Both the position numbers and the translations under genes were made by a program. This document shows, in pieces, positions 19,042 through 28,767 of a DNA stretch of 64,000 nt. The stretch's first letter is position 1. Every line of letters starts with the position of its first letter. The stretch is from Bacillus sp. PAMC26568 (GTDB lineage: Bacteria; Bacillota; Bacilli; Bacillales; Bacillaceae), in the NCBI RefSeq assembly GCF_014235785.1, contig NZ_CP060137.1, positions 2,294,001 through 2,358,000 of the forward strand. The letters run 5' to 3'. Below the pieces are notes generated by a model, which worked only from the letters and a program-made list of their open reading frames with translations, was not told where the DNA came from and ran no database searches.

Positions 19042-20229
19042 ATGCAGCACCTTCGGGAAAAATCGCTGGAACTTCATAAGCGTTCACATGGGAAATTAAG
19101 TGTCACTGTAAAAGTTTCCGTAGAAGATGCACATGATTTAAGTTTAGTTTATTCCCCAGGAGTGGCAGAGCCTTGCAAAGAAATTCATCTAGACCCTGAA
19201 AAAGTATATGACTATACGATGAAAGGCAATTTGGTTGCTGTCATTTCAGATGGATCAGCGGTTTTAGGGTTAGGAGATATCGGTGCTGCTGCTTCAATGC
19301 CTGTAATGGAAGGGAAGGCTGCTTTATTTAAAGCATTTGCTGACATTGATGCCTTTCCGCTCTGTTTAAATACAAGTGATCCCGAGCAGATCATTTCGAT
19401 TGTGAAAGCGATGGAACCAACTTTTGGCGGAGTGAACCTTGAAGATATCTCAGCGCCTAACTGCTTTATCATCGAGGAACGATTAAAAAAAGAGATGAAA
19501 ATTCCCGTATTTCATGATGATCAGCATGGCACAGCCATTGTTACGGCTGCTGGACTTATCAATGCCCTAAAGATGGTAAACAAACGCCTGGAAAACGTTA
19601 AAATTGTTTTGAATGGCGCAGGTGCCGCAGGAATTGCCATCGCAAAGCTGCTTATTGAAATGGGTGCTGAAAATCTAATCATGTGTGATACGAAAGGCGT
19701 GATTTATAAAGGCCGGCCAAATGGCATGAATGCCATGAAAGAAGTGATATCAGAACTGACAAATAAGAGTCTTTTTCAAGGGACCTTAGGTGAAGCACTC
19801 AAGGATGCCGATGTGTTTATTGGAGTTTCTGCTGCAGGAGCAGTTGCGCCTGAAATGGTTCAAAGCATGAATAAGGATGCGATCATCTTTGCGATGGCAA
19901 ACCCAGATCCTGAAATCATGCCGGAGCCTGCGAAAGCTGCTGGAGCTGCCATTATAGGAACAGGGAGATCTGATCTGCCAAATCAAGTCAATAATGTCCT
20001 TGCGTTCCCAGGGATTTTTAAGGGAGCTCTCCAAGTTCAGGCTACTGAAATCAATGAAGACATGAAAATGGCTGCCGTTTATGCAATCGCAGACTTAATT
20101 ACACTTGATGAGCTGGATTATGAATATGTCATTCCTCATGCTTTTGATAAAAGGGTCGCGGCAGCAGTAACAGAAGCCGTTGCAAAAGCTGCCGTTAAAT
20201 CAGGAGCTGTACGCATAACAACTATTTGA
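19042..20229 (+). CDS. NAD(P)-dependent malic enzyme
   Basis: Oxidatively decarboxylates malate to pyruvate, 395 residues, close to the short YtsJ-type enzymes. Seen: SLVYSPGVAEPCKEI with the general-acid Tyr, metal site VFHDDQHGTAIV, nucleotide fold VLNGAGAAGIAIAKLL and FAMANPDPEI. No C-terminal extension. Follows malate synthase by 30 bases and so completes glycolate to pyruvate flux in the same unit. Confidence 0.92.
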   Translation: MQHLREKSLELHKRSHGKLSVTVKVSVEDAHDLSLVYSPGVAEPCKEIHLDPEKVYDYTMKGNLVAVISDGSAVLGLGDIGAAASMPVMEGKAALFKAFADIDAFPLCLNTSDPEQIISIVKAMEPTFGGVNLEDISAPNCFIIEERLKKEMKIPVFHDDQHGTAIVTAAGLINALKMVNKRLENVKIVLNGAGAAGIAIAKLLIEMGAENLIMCDTKGVIYKGRPNGMNAMKEVISELTNKSLFQGTLGEALKDADVFIGVSAAGAVAPEMVQSMNKDAIIFAMANPDPEIMPEPAKAAGAAIIGTGRSDLPNQVNNVLAFPGIFKGALQVQATEINEDMKMAAVYAIADLITLDELDYEYVIPHAFDKRVAAAVTEAVAKAAVKSGAVRITTI

Positions 20230-20242
20230 GAGGAGTAAGCCA

Positions 20243-21019
20243 ATGAAATTCGTACGATTTAAAGATCAAAATACTGATCATGCAGGGATATTGCTTGACG
20301 GGGAAATTAAAGGGATTCAAGGTGATATTTTTGGAGAATGGGCGTACACAGGTCAGTCTTTTCAAAAAAATGAGGTACAGCTTCTTGCACCATTAGAACC
20401 GAATCAGATTATTGGAATTGGAGCGAACTATGTTTCAAACACAAAGGATATACCTGAGGTTCTGCCTGAGATCCCGGTATTTTTCTTCAAGCCGGCATCC
20501 TCCGTCATTGGCCCAGAAGAGAAAATTGTGATTCCAAACGGTGCAGATCAGGTTAAATTTGAATCAGAACTTGCTGTTGTTATAGGCAAAGAGGCAAAAA
20601 ACGTGGCAGAATCGGATGTATTCGACTATGTGTTTGGCTATACAGTCGGAAATGATGTTACTGCACCTGCCTTTTTTCACGGGGACGGACATTGGACAAT
20701 CGGAAAATCATTTGATACATTTACTCCGCTTGGTCCTGTGATTGAAACAGAACTTGATCTTTCCATAATACATGTGGAAGCTAGATTAAATGGAACATTG
20801 AAACAGGATAGCTCTACAGATTTAATGATCATTCCAATAAGGAAGATGATCTCCTACCTTACTAGTGTGATGACACTTAGACCGGGAGATGTAATATTAA
20901 CTGGCAGTCCGGTTGGAGCTGAATTTGTTAGGAATGGTGATGTGATAGAGTGTGAAATCAAGGAAATCGGCACTCTTCGCAATACATTTGCAAGTGCAAG
21001 AAAAAGCGTAAAAAGCTAG
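20243..21019 (+). CDS. Fumarylacetoacetate hydrolase (FAH) family protein
   Basis: FAH-fold enzyme of 258 residues. The metal-binding acidic set is visible in VKFESELAVVIGKEA and GYTVGNDVTA, with the closing motif LTGSPVGAEFV. Members hydrolyse acylpyruvates or decarboxylate oxaloacetate. It is 13 bases after malic enzyme, so oxaloacetate decarboxylation is a reasonable guess, but not shown by sequence. Confidence 0.85.
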   Translation: MKFVRFKDQNTDHAGILLDGEIKGIQGDIFGEWAYTGQSFQKNEVQLLAPLEPNQIIGIGANYVSNTKDIPEVLPEIPVFFFKPASSVIGPEEKIVIPNGADQVKFESELAVVIGKEAKNVAESDVFDYVFGYTVGNDVTAPAFFHGDGHWTIGKSFDTFTPLGPVIETELDLSIIHVEARLNGTLKQDSSTDLMIIPIRKMISYLTSVMTLRPGDVILTGSPVGAEFVRNGDVIECEIKEIGTLRNTFASARKSVKS

Positions 21020-21066
21020 CATATCCAATTCGATTACCCGGAATCATTCATGATATAATAGTAGGA

Positions 21067-21077
21067 ATGACAATTTG
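21067..21077 (+). repeat. Direct repeat ATGACAATTTG, copy before the IclR gene
   Basis: ATGACAATTTG ends about ten bases before the IclR start; the ten bases TGACAATTTG recur right after its stop (21877-21886). Candidate binding sites for the regulator between them. Confidence 0.35.
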
Positions 21078-21094
21078 CACCAGAGGTGAGAGAG

Positions 21095-21874
21095 TTGGAT
21101 CGAGAAAATATGGTAAAGTCCGTCAGCAGGGCGCTTGATATTATCACGCTCGTCAGTTTAAAGAAAGGCGGACTTGGCGTTACAGAGATTGCGAATCAGA
21201 TTGATATAAATAAAAGTTCCGTATATCGGATTTTATCAACCCTTGTGCAGTACGGGTATGTTGAACAAGATCACGAAACAGGAAAGTACAAGCTTGGATA
21301 TAAATTTTTAGAAATCAGTTCAAAGCTGCTTGAATCGATTGATCTAAGAGCAGAGGCCAGAATGTACCTGCAGGAGCTTGAAAATGAAACAAATGAGGTT
21401 ATTCATTTAGTCGTTTACGATCAAGGTGAAGTAGTTTATATTGAAAAATTAGATGGCAATGAAACGCTGAGGATGCATTCAAAAGTAGGCAAGCGTGCCC
21501 CCATGCATTGTACGTCAGTCGGGAAGGCAATTCTAGCTCACCTTCCTTCAAGCATTGTATTGGATATTCTGGATCGAAAAGGGTTGCCAATGCATACTGA
21601 CAAAACGATTACAAATAAAGAAGCTTTCTTGGCAGAGCTGATGACAGTCAGACAAAAAGGATATGCTCTTGATTTAGAAGAGAATGAATACGGAATAACG
21701 TGTATTGCTGTACCGATTTTTGATCATATGGGCCAAGCCATTGCTGCAGTCAGTATTTCAGGCCCGACAATCCGGATGACAGAACAGAGATTAGACCAGC
21801 TTCAAATCCGCATGCAGCATATTGGCAAACAAATTTCGGGAAGGCTTGGTTTTGAAAATAAGAATCTATCATGA
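21095..21874 (+). CDS. IclR-family transcriptional regulator
   Basis: Regulator of 259 residues. N-terminal winged helix (about 8-70: VTEIANQIDINKSSVYRIL) and C-terminal effector domain with GKRAPMHCTSVGKAILAHLP and LDLEENEYGITCIAVPIFD. Start chosen is TTG 21095, eight bases past AGAGGTGAG; an ATG at 21110 is possible. Lies between the FAH gene and lactate permease, so it probably controls the permease or the whole block, alongside the GntR regulator at 11833. The ligand domain suggests a small acid effector. Confidence 0.88.
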   Translation: MDRENMVKSVSRALDIITLVSLKKGGLGVTEIANQIDINKSSVYRILSTLVQYGYVEQDHETGKYKLGYKFLEISSKLLESIDLRAEARMYLQELENETNEVIHLVVYDQGEVVYIEKLDGNETLRMHSKVGKRAPMHCTSVGKAILAHLPSSIVLDILDRKGLPMHTDKTITNKEAFLAELMTVRQKGYALDLEENEYGITCIAVPIFDHMGQAIAAVSISGPTIRMTEQRLDQLQIRMQHIGKQISGRLGFENKNLS

Positions 21875-22101
21875 GATGACAATTTGTTCGAGTTCACTTT
21901 TAAAAAAGGTATTTCGGACAAATTTTTTTTGTAAAATTAATAGATTTAATTTTCATAATATTTTTTTATTAATATCGATGCATTATATCATTTTGTGATC
22001 CTTTGTGTATGCATCAATAAGTAATTGTTTATCATGTGTTTCTTAGTTGTAAACAGCTAGAAACGAGGTTGCTTAATACGAAACAAAAGGAGGAAATAAA
22101 G

Positions 22102-23883
22102 ATGAGTACGGCTATGTTAGGATTTTTATCACTGCTGCCGATCTTAGTTGTGGGAATCTTCTTAGTTGGTCTTAGGTGGCCAGCCAGTAAAGCTATGCCG
22201 ATTTCCTATTTAACTGCAATTGGACTTGCACTTTTTGTATGGAAGGTTCCTGGTGCTACCGTTGCAGCAGCATCTGTAAATGGATTAGTCGTAGCAGCAA
22301 CGTTATTGTACATTATTTTTGGAGCAATACTGCTTTTAAACACACTGCAGGAAAGCGGGGGTATTAAGTCCATACGTCAAGGCTTCACAGATATTTCAGT
22401 CGACAGGCGGATACAGGTCATCATTATTGCTTGGCTTTTTGGTTCATTTATTGAAGGGGCATCAGGTTTCGGAACACCTGCAGCAGTTGCCGTTCCGTTG
22501 ATGGTTGGTTTAGGATTTCCAGCTATGGCCGCAGTTATTGCAGGAATGGTCATTCAAAGTACGCCTGTTTCATTTGGTGCTGTTGGCACACCGATGCTAG
22601 TCGGAGTCCAAACAGGTTTATCAGCAGATGCGACGATCACCGATGATTTTCTCTCACTAGTCACAGCAATCGGCGGACAAGTGGCGATTTTGCACATGAT
22701 TGCTGGAACACTGATTCCACTGTTTGTTGTTGCATTAATGACGAGATATTTCGGAAAAAACAAATCTTTTTCAGAAGGCTTGAAGGTTTGGAAATTCGCT
22801 TTGTTCTCTGCATTTGCTATGACAATTCCTTATGTCATTGTTGCAAATACACTTGGACCAGAATTTCCGTCGATGGTCGGTGGCTTAGTCGGACTCGCCA
22901 TTGTTGTTTTTGCCGCTAAAAAAGGGTTCCTTATGCCGCCAAAAGAAGAGGCATGGGATTTTGAAGAAAAGTCTAAATGGGATCCAGAATGGGCCGGGTC
23001 AATTGAAATCAAAGATATCTCACATAAAAGCGGAAACATGAGCTTGTTTAAGGCATGGGCTCCTTATATTCTAGTTGGTGCATTTTTAGTCATTTCAAGA
23101 TTGAAAGCGCTTCCCGTCATTGGATGGCTTCAATCATGGGTTGTATCGTTTCCTAACATGTTTGGTTCTGAAGTCAGCGCAAGCTTTCAGCCGCTGTATT
23201 TGCCAGGAACGATCTTTATCTTAGTTTCCCTTATTACATTTTTTCTTCATGGGATGAATGGAAACGCATACAAATTTGCTTGGTCTCAATCAGCTAAAAC
23301 AACCTTAGCAGCTTCAACCGCTCTTGTTTTTACCGTACCGATGGTGCAGGTATTTACAAATTCAAAAGGTGGCGCAGCGGGTTTTGATGCTATGCCAATC
23401 GAACTGGCAAATGGTGCTGCAGCAATAGCAGGTGAATTTTGGCCGTTTTTCGCTACTTTTATAGGCGGAATTGGAGCTTTTATCGCAGGCAGCAACACGG
23501 TCAGCAACATGATGTTCAGTTTATTCCAATATGATGTCGGCTTACAAATTGGGGTAGATCCTACCTGGATTGTTGCACTTCAGGCCGTAGGGGGAGCCGC
23601 AGGGAACATGATTTGTGTTCATAATGTTGTTGCCGCATCAGCGGTTGTAGGTTTAATCGGAAAAGAAGGGGTTGTGATACGGAAAACATTATTTCCATTC
23701 ACGTATTATGCTCTTTTATCCGGTGCAGTCGGCTATTCGATTGTATGGTATTCACAAAAAGGAATCTTCAATCTTGGCTCATATATTGCTGTCGCGATTG
23801 CAATGGCTGCCATTTATATTGTGGCAACGAATCAGAAGCGTGCTGCTTTGATTGTTAGCGATGATAGAAGTATGAAATCATAG
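22102..23883 (+). CDS. lctP: L-lactate/glycolate permease (LctP family)
   Basis: Proton symporter for lactate and glycolate, about 593 residues with some 13 hydrophobic helices; family length is 530-600. Seen: [19 protein letters not shown] and [16 protein letters not shown] region, and the C-terminal [18 protein letters not shown] motif. The in-frame ATG at 22036 lacks a ribosome site; ATG 22102 follows AAAGGAGG. Because this family carries glycolate as well as lactate, it can feed both the Glc and the Lut oxidases in this window. A strong terminator follows. Confidence 0.92.
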   Translation: MSTAMLGFLSLLPILVVGIFLVGLRWPASKAMPISYLTAIGLALFVWKVPGATVAAASVNGLVVAATLLYIIFGAILLLNTLQESGGIKSIRQGFTDISVDRRIQVIIIAWLFGSFIEGASGFGTPAAVAVPLMVGLGFPAMAAVIAGMVIQSTPVSFGAVGTPMLVGVQTGLSADATITDDFLSLVTAIGGQVAILHMIAGTLIPLFVVALMTRYFGKNKSFSEGLKVWKFALFSAFAMTIPYVIVANTLGPEFPSMVGGLVGLAIVVFAAKKGFLMPPKEEAWDFEEKSKWDPEWAGSIEIKDISHKSGNMSLFKAWAPYILVGAFLVISRLKALPVIGWLQSWVVSFPNMFGSEVSASFQPLYLPGTIFILVSLITFFLHGMNGNAYKFAWSQSAKTTLAASTALVFTVPMVQVFTNSKGGAAGFDAMPIELANGAAAIAGEFWPFFATFIGGIGAFIAGSNTVSNMMFSLFQYDVGLQIGVDPTWIVALQAVGGAAGNMICVHNVVAASAVVGLIGKEGVVIRKTLFPFTYYALLSGAVGYSIVWYSQKGIFNLGSYIAVAIAMAAIYIVATNQKRAALIVSDDRSMKS

Positions 23884-23901
23884 AATTAAATTTATTTGTG
23901 C

Positions 23902-23931
23902 AAAAGCTGCCATTTTGATGGCAGCTTTTTA
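23902..23931 (+). terminator. Terminator after lactate permease
   Basis: AAAAGCTGCCAT, loop TTTG, ATGGCAGCTTTTT. Confidence 0.9.
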
Positions 23932-24065
23932 TGTTGGCTGAAATGAGTGAAAACAGTATAACTTTTATTTTTACTAATCTATAAATTACTTTATCTTGCT
24001 ATTTTATTGAGTAAATGTTTGTTTCCGAACACCATAAGTATATACTTAAATTGGAGGTGAACCGT

Positions 24066-24680
24066 TTGAAATCGAAAAATTCAAACATCCCTGATGCTTT
24101 CTGGAATGCCATAAAGGAAAGTGACTCTGAGTATGATGACAAGTTTTTCTATGGTGTAGAAACGACAGGCATTTTTTGCCGGCCTTCCTGCAAATCTAGG
24201 CTGCCCAATAAAGAAAATGTGCGCATCTTCAAAAATGCATATATAGCTTTAGAAGAGAACTTCAGACCATGTAAACGATGTAAACCCGACGGCTTGCATT
24301 TGCCTGCTGAGCAATGGATCGAACAAATTGTTCAATGGATTGATCAGTATTATTTTGAGTCATTAACATTGCAAACATTGGCAGATATATCTCACGGCAG
24401 TCCTTATCACCTGCAGAGATTATTTAAAAAAGTAAAAGGTATATCACCTTCTGAATATGTTCAGCAAGTTCGTCTGGAAAAAGCAATCTATCAGCTTGAG
24501 ACGACCGAGTTATCGATATCTGACATAGGTCTTGCTGTGGGATTCTCGAGCACACCATACTTCATTACCCTTTTTAAAAAGAGGTTGGGGGAAACACCAT
24601 CAGCATATCGAAAAGATTACCGGCAAAACATGAAGAAGGAGCTGAAGAATAGAGATGAACACGGAAGTACAAATTATTGA
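24066..24680 (+). CDS. adaA: Methylphosphotriester-DNA methyltransferase and activator AdaA
   Basis: Senses DNA alkylation by accepting methyl groups from phosphotriesters, then activates the ada operon; 204 residues from TTG 24066. The Ada zinc domain has its four Cys at 38, 42, 69 and 72 (FCRPSC and PCKRC), of which C38 is the acceptor in the family. An AraC-type double helix-turn-helix follows (about 90-190). An upstream in-frame ATG (24015) is less likely because GGAGGTGA (24053-24060) sits five bases before the TTG. Overlaps adaB by 26 bases, as in B. subtilis adaAB. Confidence 0.92.
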   Translation: MKSKNSNIPDAFWNAIKESDSEYDDKFFYGVETTGIFCRPSCKSRLPNKENVRIFKNAYIALEENFRPCKRCKPDGLHLPAEQWIEQIVQWIDQYYFESLTLQTLADISHGSPYHLQRLFKKVKGISPSEYVQQVRLEKAIYQLETTELSISDIGLAVGFSSTPYFITLFKKRLGETPSAYRKDYRQNMKKELKNRDEHGSTNY

Positions 24681-25188
24681 ATGGGCTATTATGGAATACG
24701 GACAGTGGCAATTTTATACAGCTAAGACCGAAAAGGGACTTTGTTATATAGGCTCGCCTGGTAAAACGTTCGAGGAGCTCAAAGCTTGGATCCATAAACG
24801 CTTTCTTGATGCGCGGTTAATTGAAAATGAAGATGCTTTAAAACCATATATTAATGAAATATGTGAATATTTAGAAGGAAATAGGCAGTCTTTTTCAATA
24901 AACATAGATATAAAAGGCACTCCATTTCAAGAAGAAATTTGGGCAGCCTTAAAGGAAATTCCTTATGGAAAAACATGGTCTTATTCGGATATTGCCAAGT
25001 TTATTCAAAGACCAGCGGCCGTTCGTGCAGTTGGAACAGCGATTGGGGCCAATCCTGTTTTGATTACGGTCCCATGCCACCGTGTAATTGGAAAGAATGG
25101 AGCAATAACAGGTTACAGGGGAGGAATAGCCATGAAACAATATTTGCTCCAATTAGAAACTCAAAGAGGGTCGACAAATTCATATTGA
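24655..25188 (+). CDS. adaB: Methylated-DNA-protein cysteine methyltransferase AdaB
   Basis: Repairs O6-methylguanine by suicidal transfer to Cys, 177 residues. Active site PCHRV with C141, preceded by the helix-turn-helix RAVGTAIGANP and followed by the GYRGG wing. ATG 24655 lies inside the end of adaA. B. subtilis AdaB is of similar length. No clear terminator follows. Confidence 0.93.
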   Translation: MNTEVQIIEWAIMEYGQWQFYTAKTEKGLCYIGSPGKTFEELKAWIHKRFLDARLIENEDALKPYINEICEYLEGNRQSFSINIDIKGTPFQEEIWAALKEIPYGKTWSYSDIAKFIQRPAAVRAVGTAIGANPVLITVPCHRVIGKNGAITGYRGGIAMKQYLLQLETQRGSTNSY

Positions 25189-25346
25189 TGTGAGTCCTAA
25201 AATTTATCCGCTCTGCTAGATGTATTTTTCTGTTTTAAGTACGTTATTTGAATTAGAAAGGTTTGCAATCTTCTATCTAGAGTTCGGTATGGATCGAAAT
25301 TATTTTTCGATGCAAAATATTATTCCAAACAACTAAGGAGAACCGA

Positions 25347-26018
25347 ATGAATGAAAAAAAACTAGTAGGTGAAAAAGCTGCACAATTTGTTAAAGACGGA
25401 ATGATTGTAGGACTTGGTACGGGTTCTACCGTATACTACACACTCGAAAAACTTGGACAGCTGGTTAAGGAAGGTCTTCAAATGAAAGGAATTCCCACTT
25501 CAGCGGCTACTGAAAAACTGGCACATGAATTTGGCATACCTCTTACTAGTTTTCTGGATGCTGCATATATTGATGTTGCCATTGATGGTGCCGATGAAGT
25601 GGATGCACACCTGAACCTGATTAAAGGGGGAGGAGGAGCACTTTTAAGGGAAAAAATCATTGCATCAGCAGCTAAAAAATTTATTGTAATAGTAGATTCT
25701 TCTAAAATATCGGAGAAACTGGGATCATTTCTGCTGCCAGTTGAAGTAATTCCATTTGGATATGAGATGACTGCAAAACAAATTCACTCCATAGGATGTG
25801 TGCCAAAACTACGGGTGGCAGACGGAAAACCGTACATTACGGATAATCATAACTATATCTTCGACTGCAAGATTCCAGAAGATTCACAGCCTAAAAACTT
25901 GGAAACTGTCCTAAATATGATCCCTGGTGTAGTGGAAAATGGTTTGTTTACAAATATGGCTGATGTTGTGATAAGGGTAACAAATGAAAAAACAGTCCTA
26001 ATTGAGAAAAAAATATGA
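25347..26018 (+). CDS. rpiA: Ribose-5-phosphate isomerase A
   Basis: Interconverts ribose-5-phosphate and ribulose-5-phosphate, 223 residues. Phosphate loop GLGTGSTVYYTLEKL (about 22-36), active-site DGADEVD (about 80-86, D and E), KGGGGALLREKI (about 93-104). ATG 25347 follows AAGGAG by six bases. Single-gene unit with its own perfect terminator. Confidence 0.94.
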   Translation: MNEKKLVGEKAAQFVKDGMIVGLGTGSTVYYTLEKLGQLVKEGLQMKGIPTSAATEKLAHEFGIPLTSFLDAAYIDVAIDGADEVDAHLNLIKGGGGALLREKIIASAAKKFIVIVDSSKISEKLGSFLLPVEVIPFGYEMTAKQIHSIGCVPKLRVADGKPYITDNHNYIFDCKIPEDSQPKNLETVLNMIPGVVENGLFTNMADVVIRVTNEKTVLIEKKI

Positions 26019-26022
26019 AAAA

Positions 26023-26066
26023 GACAAAAAAACATATGCTGCCTAGGCTGCATATGTTTTTTTGTC
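26023..26066 (+). terminator. Terminator of rpiA with 17-bp stem
   Basis: GACAAAAAAACATATGC pairs without mismatch with 26050-26066; the stem includes A7/T7, so it can work in both directions. Confidence 0.9.
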
Positions 26067-26243
26067 TAATGTATTTGTTCCTTTCTACAAAAATTAATGA
26101 GTAACATCTTCAATATTTTGGATTTACCTATATATCAATTTCATAAAACGACTACTATAATTTAGTTAGAATATTACAAATATACAGATATTATTTACGG
26201 AACCCATTGTTAAGACATCGTTTTTAAAACTTTTAATCTATTT

Positions 26244-26257
26244 TGAAAGCGTTAACA
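26244..26257 (+). promoter_or_regulatory. Perfect cre site (CcpA) before the amidohydrolase operon
   Basis: TGAAAGCGTTAACA fits the cre consensus TGWAANCGNTNWCA at every position. It lies 22 bases before the start codon, where CcpA binding would block transcription when preferred sugars are present. Confidence 0.75.
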
Positions 26258-26278
26258 AACTTACGAGGGGGAATGCAC

Positions 26279-27298
26279 ATGTACAAAACAGCAAATGGTG
26301 AAGAAATTTTTGTTATTGATGCTCATATTGCACTATGGGACGGCAGCAAGGAAAATCAATTAAACATTCAAGGTGAACAGTTTATTCATTGTTTTTATGA
26401 TTATCATAAAAACTTAAGTCCGAAAGAATACTTGTGGCCGAAAGAAAAATTTCTGAAATATGACACAGAAACGCTCGTTAAGGATGTCCTCATCAAAGGA
26501 TATGCAGATATGGCCATTTTTCAGCCTGTTTATTTAAATGAATTCTATAAAAATGGCTTTGGAGATTTTGACGCAAATGAAGCTCTATCAAAACAATATC
26601 CGAACCGTTTTATCTGTAATGGCACAATGGATCCCCGCCACGGAAATCGCGGATTAGAAAAATTGGAAGAGTTAAAAGAAAAATACAACTGGCAGGGAAT
26701 AAAATTGTATACAGCTGATTGGTATGGTGATTCAAAAGGATATAAGCTCTCAGATCCTTGGGCTGAAAAGTATTTAGAGAAGTGCATGCAGCTGGAAATT
26801 AAAAATATTCATGTTCATAAAGGTCCTACTGTGACACCTCTTAATCGAGATGCATTCGATGTTGCAGATATCGATCATGCCGCAAGCGCATTTCCAGAGC
26901 TGAATTTTATTGTTGAGCATGTTGGGCTGCCGAGATTAGAGGATTTCTGCTGGATTGCTACACAGGAGAAAAATGTATATGGCGGACTTGCTGTCGCCAT
27001 CGCTTTCCTGCAGACTCGCCCTCGGTATTTTGCTGAAATCATCAGTGAATTATTGTACTGGCTTGATGAAGACAGAATTCTTTTTGGCAGTGATTATGCG
27101 ATATGGGAACCAAAATGGCTCATAGAAAAGTTTGTAAACTTTGAGATTCCGCAGGATATTTTAGAAGAAACAGGGGTCACGTTTGATTTGAATGTCAAAA
27201 AGAAGATATTGGGTGAAAATGCTGCAAGGCTTTATAACATTGACATTGAAGCACAGAAAGAAAAATTAAACGGCTGTGAACTTGCTGCTCATAGATGA
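26279..27298 (+). CDS. Amidohydrolase-superfamily TIM-barrel hydrolase
   Basis: Amidohydrolase-2-type protein of 339 residues. Metal or catalytic candidates: H in IHVHKGP, H in VEHVGLP and D in FGSDYAIWEP. The N-terminal HxH pair is not intact: the sequence is DAHIALW (H16, then Ala where the second His is expected). ATG 26279 is seven bases past CGAGGGGG; an ATG at 26273 is too close. With the DUF59 gene that follows it resembles the accessory pair found in actinobacterial propane/binuclear iron monooxygenase (prm/mim) clusters, but no monooxygenase gene is present here. Substrate unknown. Confidence 0.8.
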   Translation: MYKTANGEEIFVIDAHIALWDGSKENQLNIQGEQFIHCFYDYHKNLSPKEYLWPKEKFLKYDTETLVKDVLIKGYADMAIFQPVYLNEFYKNGFGDFDANEALSKQYPNRFICNGTMDPRHGNRGLEKLEELKEKYNWQGIKLYTADWYGDSKGYKLSDPWAEKYLEKCMQLEIKNIHVHKGPTVTPLNRDAFDVADIDHAASAFPELNFIVEHVGLPRLEDFCWIATQEKNVYGGLAVAIAFLQTRPRYFAEIISELLYWLDEDRILFGSDYAIWEPKWLIEKFVNFEIPQDILEETGVTFDLNVKKKILGENAARLYNIDIEAQKEKLNGCELAAHR

Positions 27299-27333
27299 TA
27301 AACGAAAATCTATTATAACAGGGAGGTGTTAAG

Positions 27334-28035
27334 GTGAACAAAGAAGAACAAGTATACAAGATGCTTGATAAAGTTCATGATCCTGAATTAGATCAGCCCT
27401 TAACAGCACTGGGATTTATTGATTCCACAATCGTTGATCATGATCGTGTAGAGGTAGTATTCCGCCTGCCAACTTATTGGTGTTCACCTAATTTCGCTTT
27501 CATAATGGCAGAAGATATCAATAAATATGTATCTGAATTAGGCTGGGTTAAAGAGGTAAAGGTCAATTTAATTGATCATTGTGCTTCAGATGAAATTAAC
27601 AATGGAATGAAAGACCGTAAAAGCTTCAGTGAGGCCTTCAGCAAATTATCTGGCGGTGATTTAGAGGAACTGCGTCAAACCTTTCAAATAAAAGCGTTTT
27701 ATGCCAGACAGGAAAAAATAATGAAATACCTTCTTAAAAATCAAATGTCAAAAGAAGAGCTAATAACATTAACTTATGATGAATTGAATCAGCTGGATCT
27801 TTCAAATGAAGGAAAAAGAATATGTGATCATTATCTTGAGAAAAAAGAAGAATTTAACCATAAAACATCCCTTGTGTTCACTACTCCTGAAGGGGATGCA
27901 CTCATTCCAGATACATTTTCAGAGTATTTGCTCAGAGCAAAACGAACAAGGCTCAGCATGGATATAGGAGGCCAGTACTGCAGAGGCCTGCTTGAGGCAC
28001 GCTATGATTTGAAAGCTCACACTGCAGAGTGTTAA
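27334..28035 (+). CDS. DUF59/MIP18-family protein with C-terminal extension
   Basis: Iron-sulfur-assembly-type (MIP18/PaaD-like) domain in residues 1-90: DPELDQPLTALGFI near the N-terminus, then C50 in PTYWCSPNFAF and C83 in IDHCASDE. About 140 further residues, mostly helical and charged, end in CRGLLEARYD and a Cys next to the stop. Start GTG 27334 after GGGAGGTG, 35 bases after the amidohydrolase. The family helps mature metal centres, so a role in making an iron enzyme is inferred. The extension is not recognised. Confidence 0.78.
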   Translation: MNKEEQVYKMLDKVHDPELDQPLTALGFIDSTIVDHDRVEVVFRLPTYWCSPNFAFIMAEDINKYVSELGWVKEVKVNLIDHCASDEINNGMKDRKSFSEAFSKLSGGDLEELRQTFQIKAFYARQEKIMKYLLKNQMSKEELITLTYDELNQLDLSNEGKRICDHYLEKKEEFNHKTSLVFTTPEGDALIPDTFSEYLLRAKRTRLSMDIGGQYCRGLLEARYDLKAHTAEC

Positions 28036-28047
28036 AGCAGGTATCAT

Positions 28048-28062
28048 GAATGCATTGCATTC
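28048..28062 (+). promoter_or_regulatory. 15-bp palindrome before the DJ-1 gene
   Basis: GAATGCATTGCATTC is a perfect inverted repeat of seven bases around one centre base. Too short and without T-run for a terminator; a protein-binding site is possible. Confidence 0.35.
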
Positions 28063-28099
28063 TTGAAATAAATTTTAGGAATGGGAAGGATGAATCGTT

Positions 28100-28672
28100 A
28101 TGAGTAAAAATGTGTTAATTTTAACTGGTGATGCTGTAGAGGCTTTGGAAGTATTTTATCCTTATTATCGCTGTTTGGAAGATAATATCAATTGTACAAT
28201 TGCCTCACCTGTGAAAAAAAAGCTCCAGACCGTTGTTCATGATTTTCTTCCTGAGATGGAAACATTCACAGAAAAATGGGGATATAAAATTGATTCGCAT
28301 GCATCTGTTGATGACATTAACCCAGCTGACTATGACGGATTGATTATTCCTGGAGGACGCGCACCAGAATATATCCGCATGAATACAAATGTTCAGGAAA
28401 TTACTGCCCATTTCTTAAAAGAAGATAAACCGCTTGGAGTCATCTGCCATGGACAGCTTGTTCTAACGACTGTCAGAGAGTACATTCAAGGACGAGAAAT
28501 GACTGCATATTCTGCATGCCGTCCAGAGGTCGAGGCAGCCGGAGCTACATATATAGAAGAAATGCTCCACGTGGACGGAAATTTAGTTACAGGACATGCT
28601 TGGCCTGATTTACCTGGATTTATGAGAGAATTCTTTAAACTCCTAAACGTAAACCAAGAAGCAAACGTTTAA
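28100..28672 (+). CDS. DJ-1/PfpI family protein
   Basis: Class-I glutamine-amidotransferase-like fold, 190 residues. Nucleophile elbow GVICHGQ puts Cys at about 116 followed by His, and the oxyanion segment is IIPGGRAPEYIR. Members are glyoxalases, deglycases or proteases; the closest type by length and motif is the large PfpI/YhbO-like group without the protease oligomer evidence. Probably the third gene behind the cre box, 64 bases after the DUF59 gene, with a strong terminator behind it. Confidence 0.85.
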   Translation: MSKNVLILTGDAVEALEVFYPYYRCLEDNINCTIASPVKKKLQTVVHDFLPEMETFTEKWGYKIDSHASVDDINPADYDGLIIPGGRAPEYIRMNTNVQEITAHFLKEDKPLGVICHGQLVLTTVREYIQGREMTAYSACRPEVEAAGATYIEEMLHVDGNLVTGHAWPDLPGFMREFFKLLNVNQEANV

Positions 28673-28675
28673 TCA

Positions 28676-28713
28676 AAAAAGACTGCAGGAATTCCATTTC
28701 CTGCAGTCTTTTT
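28676..28713 (+). terminator. Terminator of the amidohydrolase-DUF59-DJ-1 unit
   Basis: AAAAAGACTGCAGGAA pairs with TTCCTGCAGTCTTTTT (16 bp). Confidence 0.9.
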
Positions 28714-28767
28714 AACTCTTAGGAAATTATAAAAGGCAAAAGGTTGTCGATAATGAAATAAAGTTAT

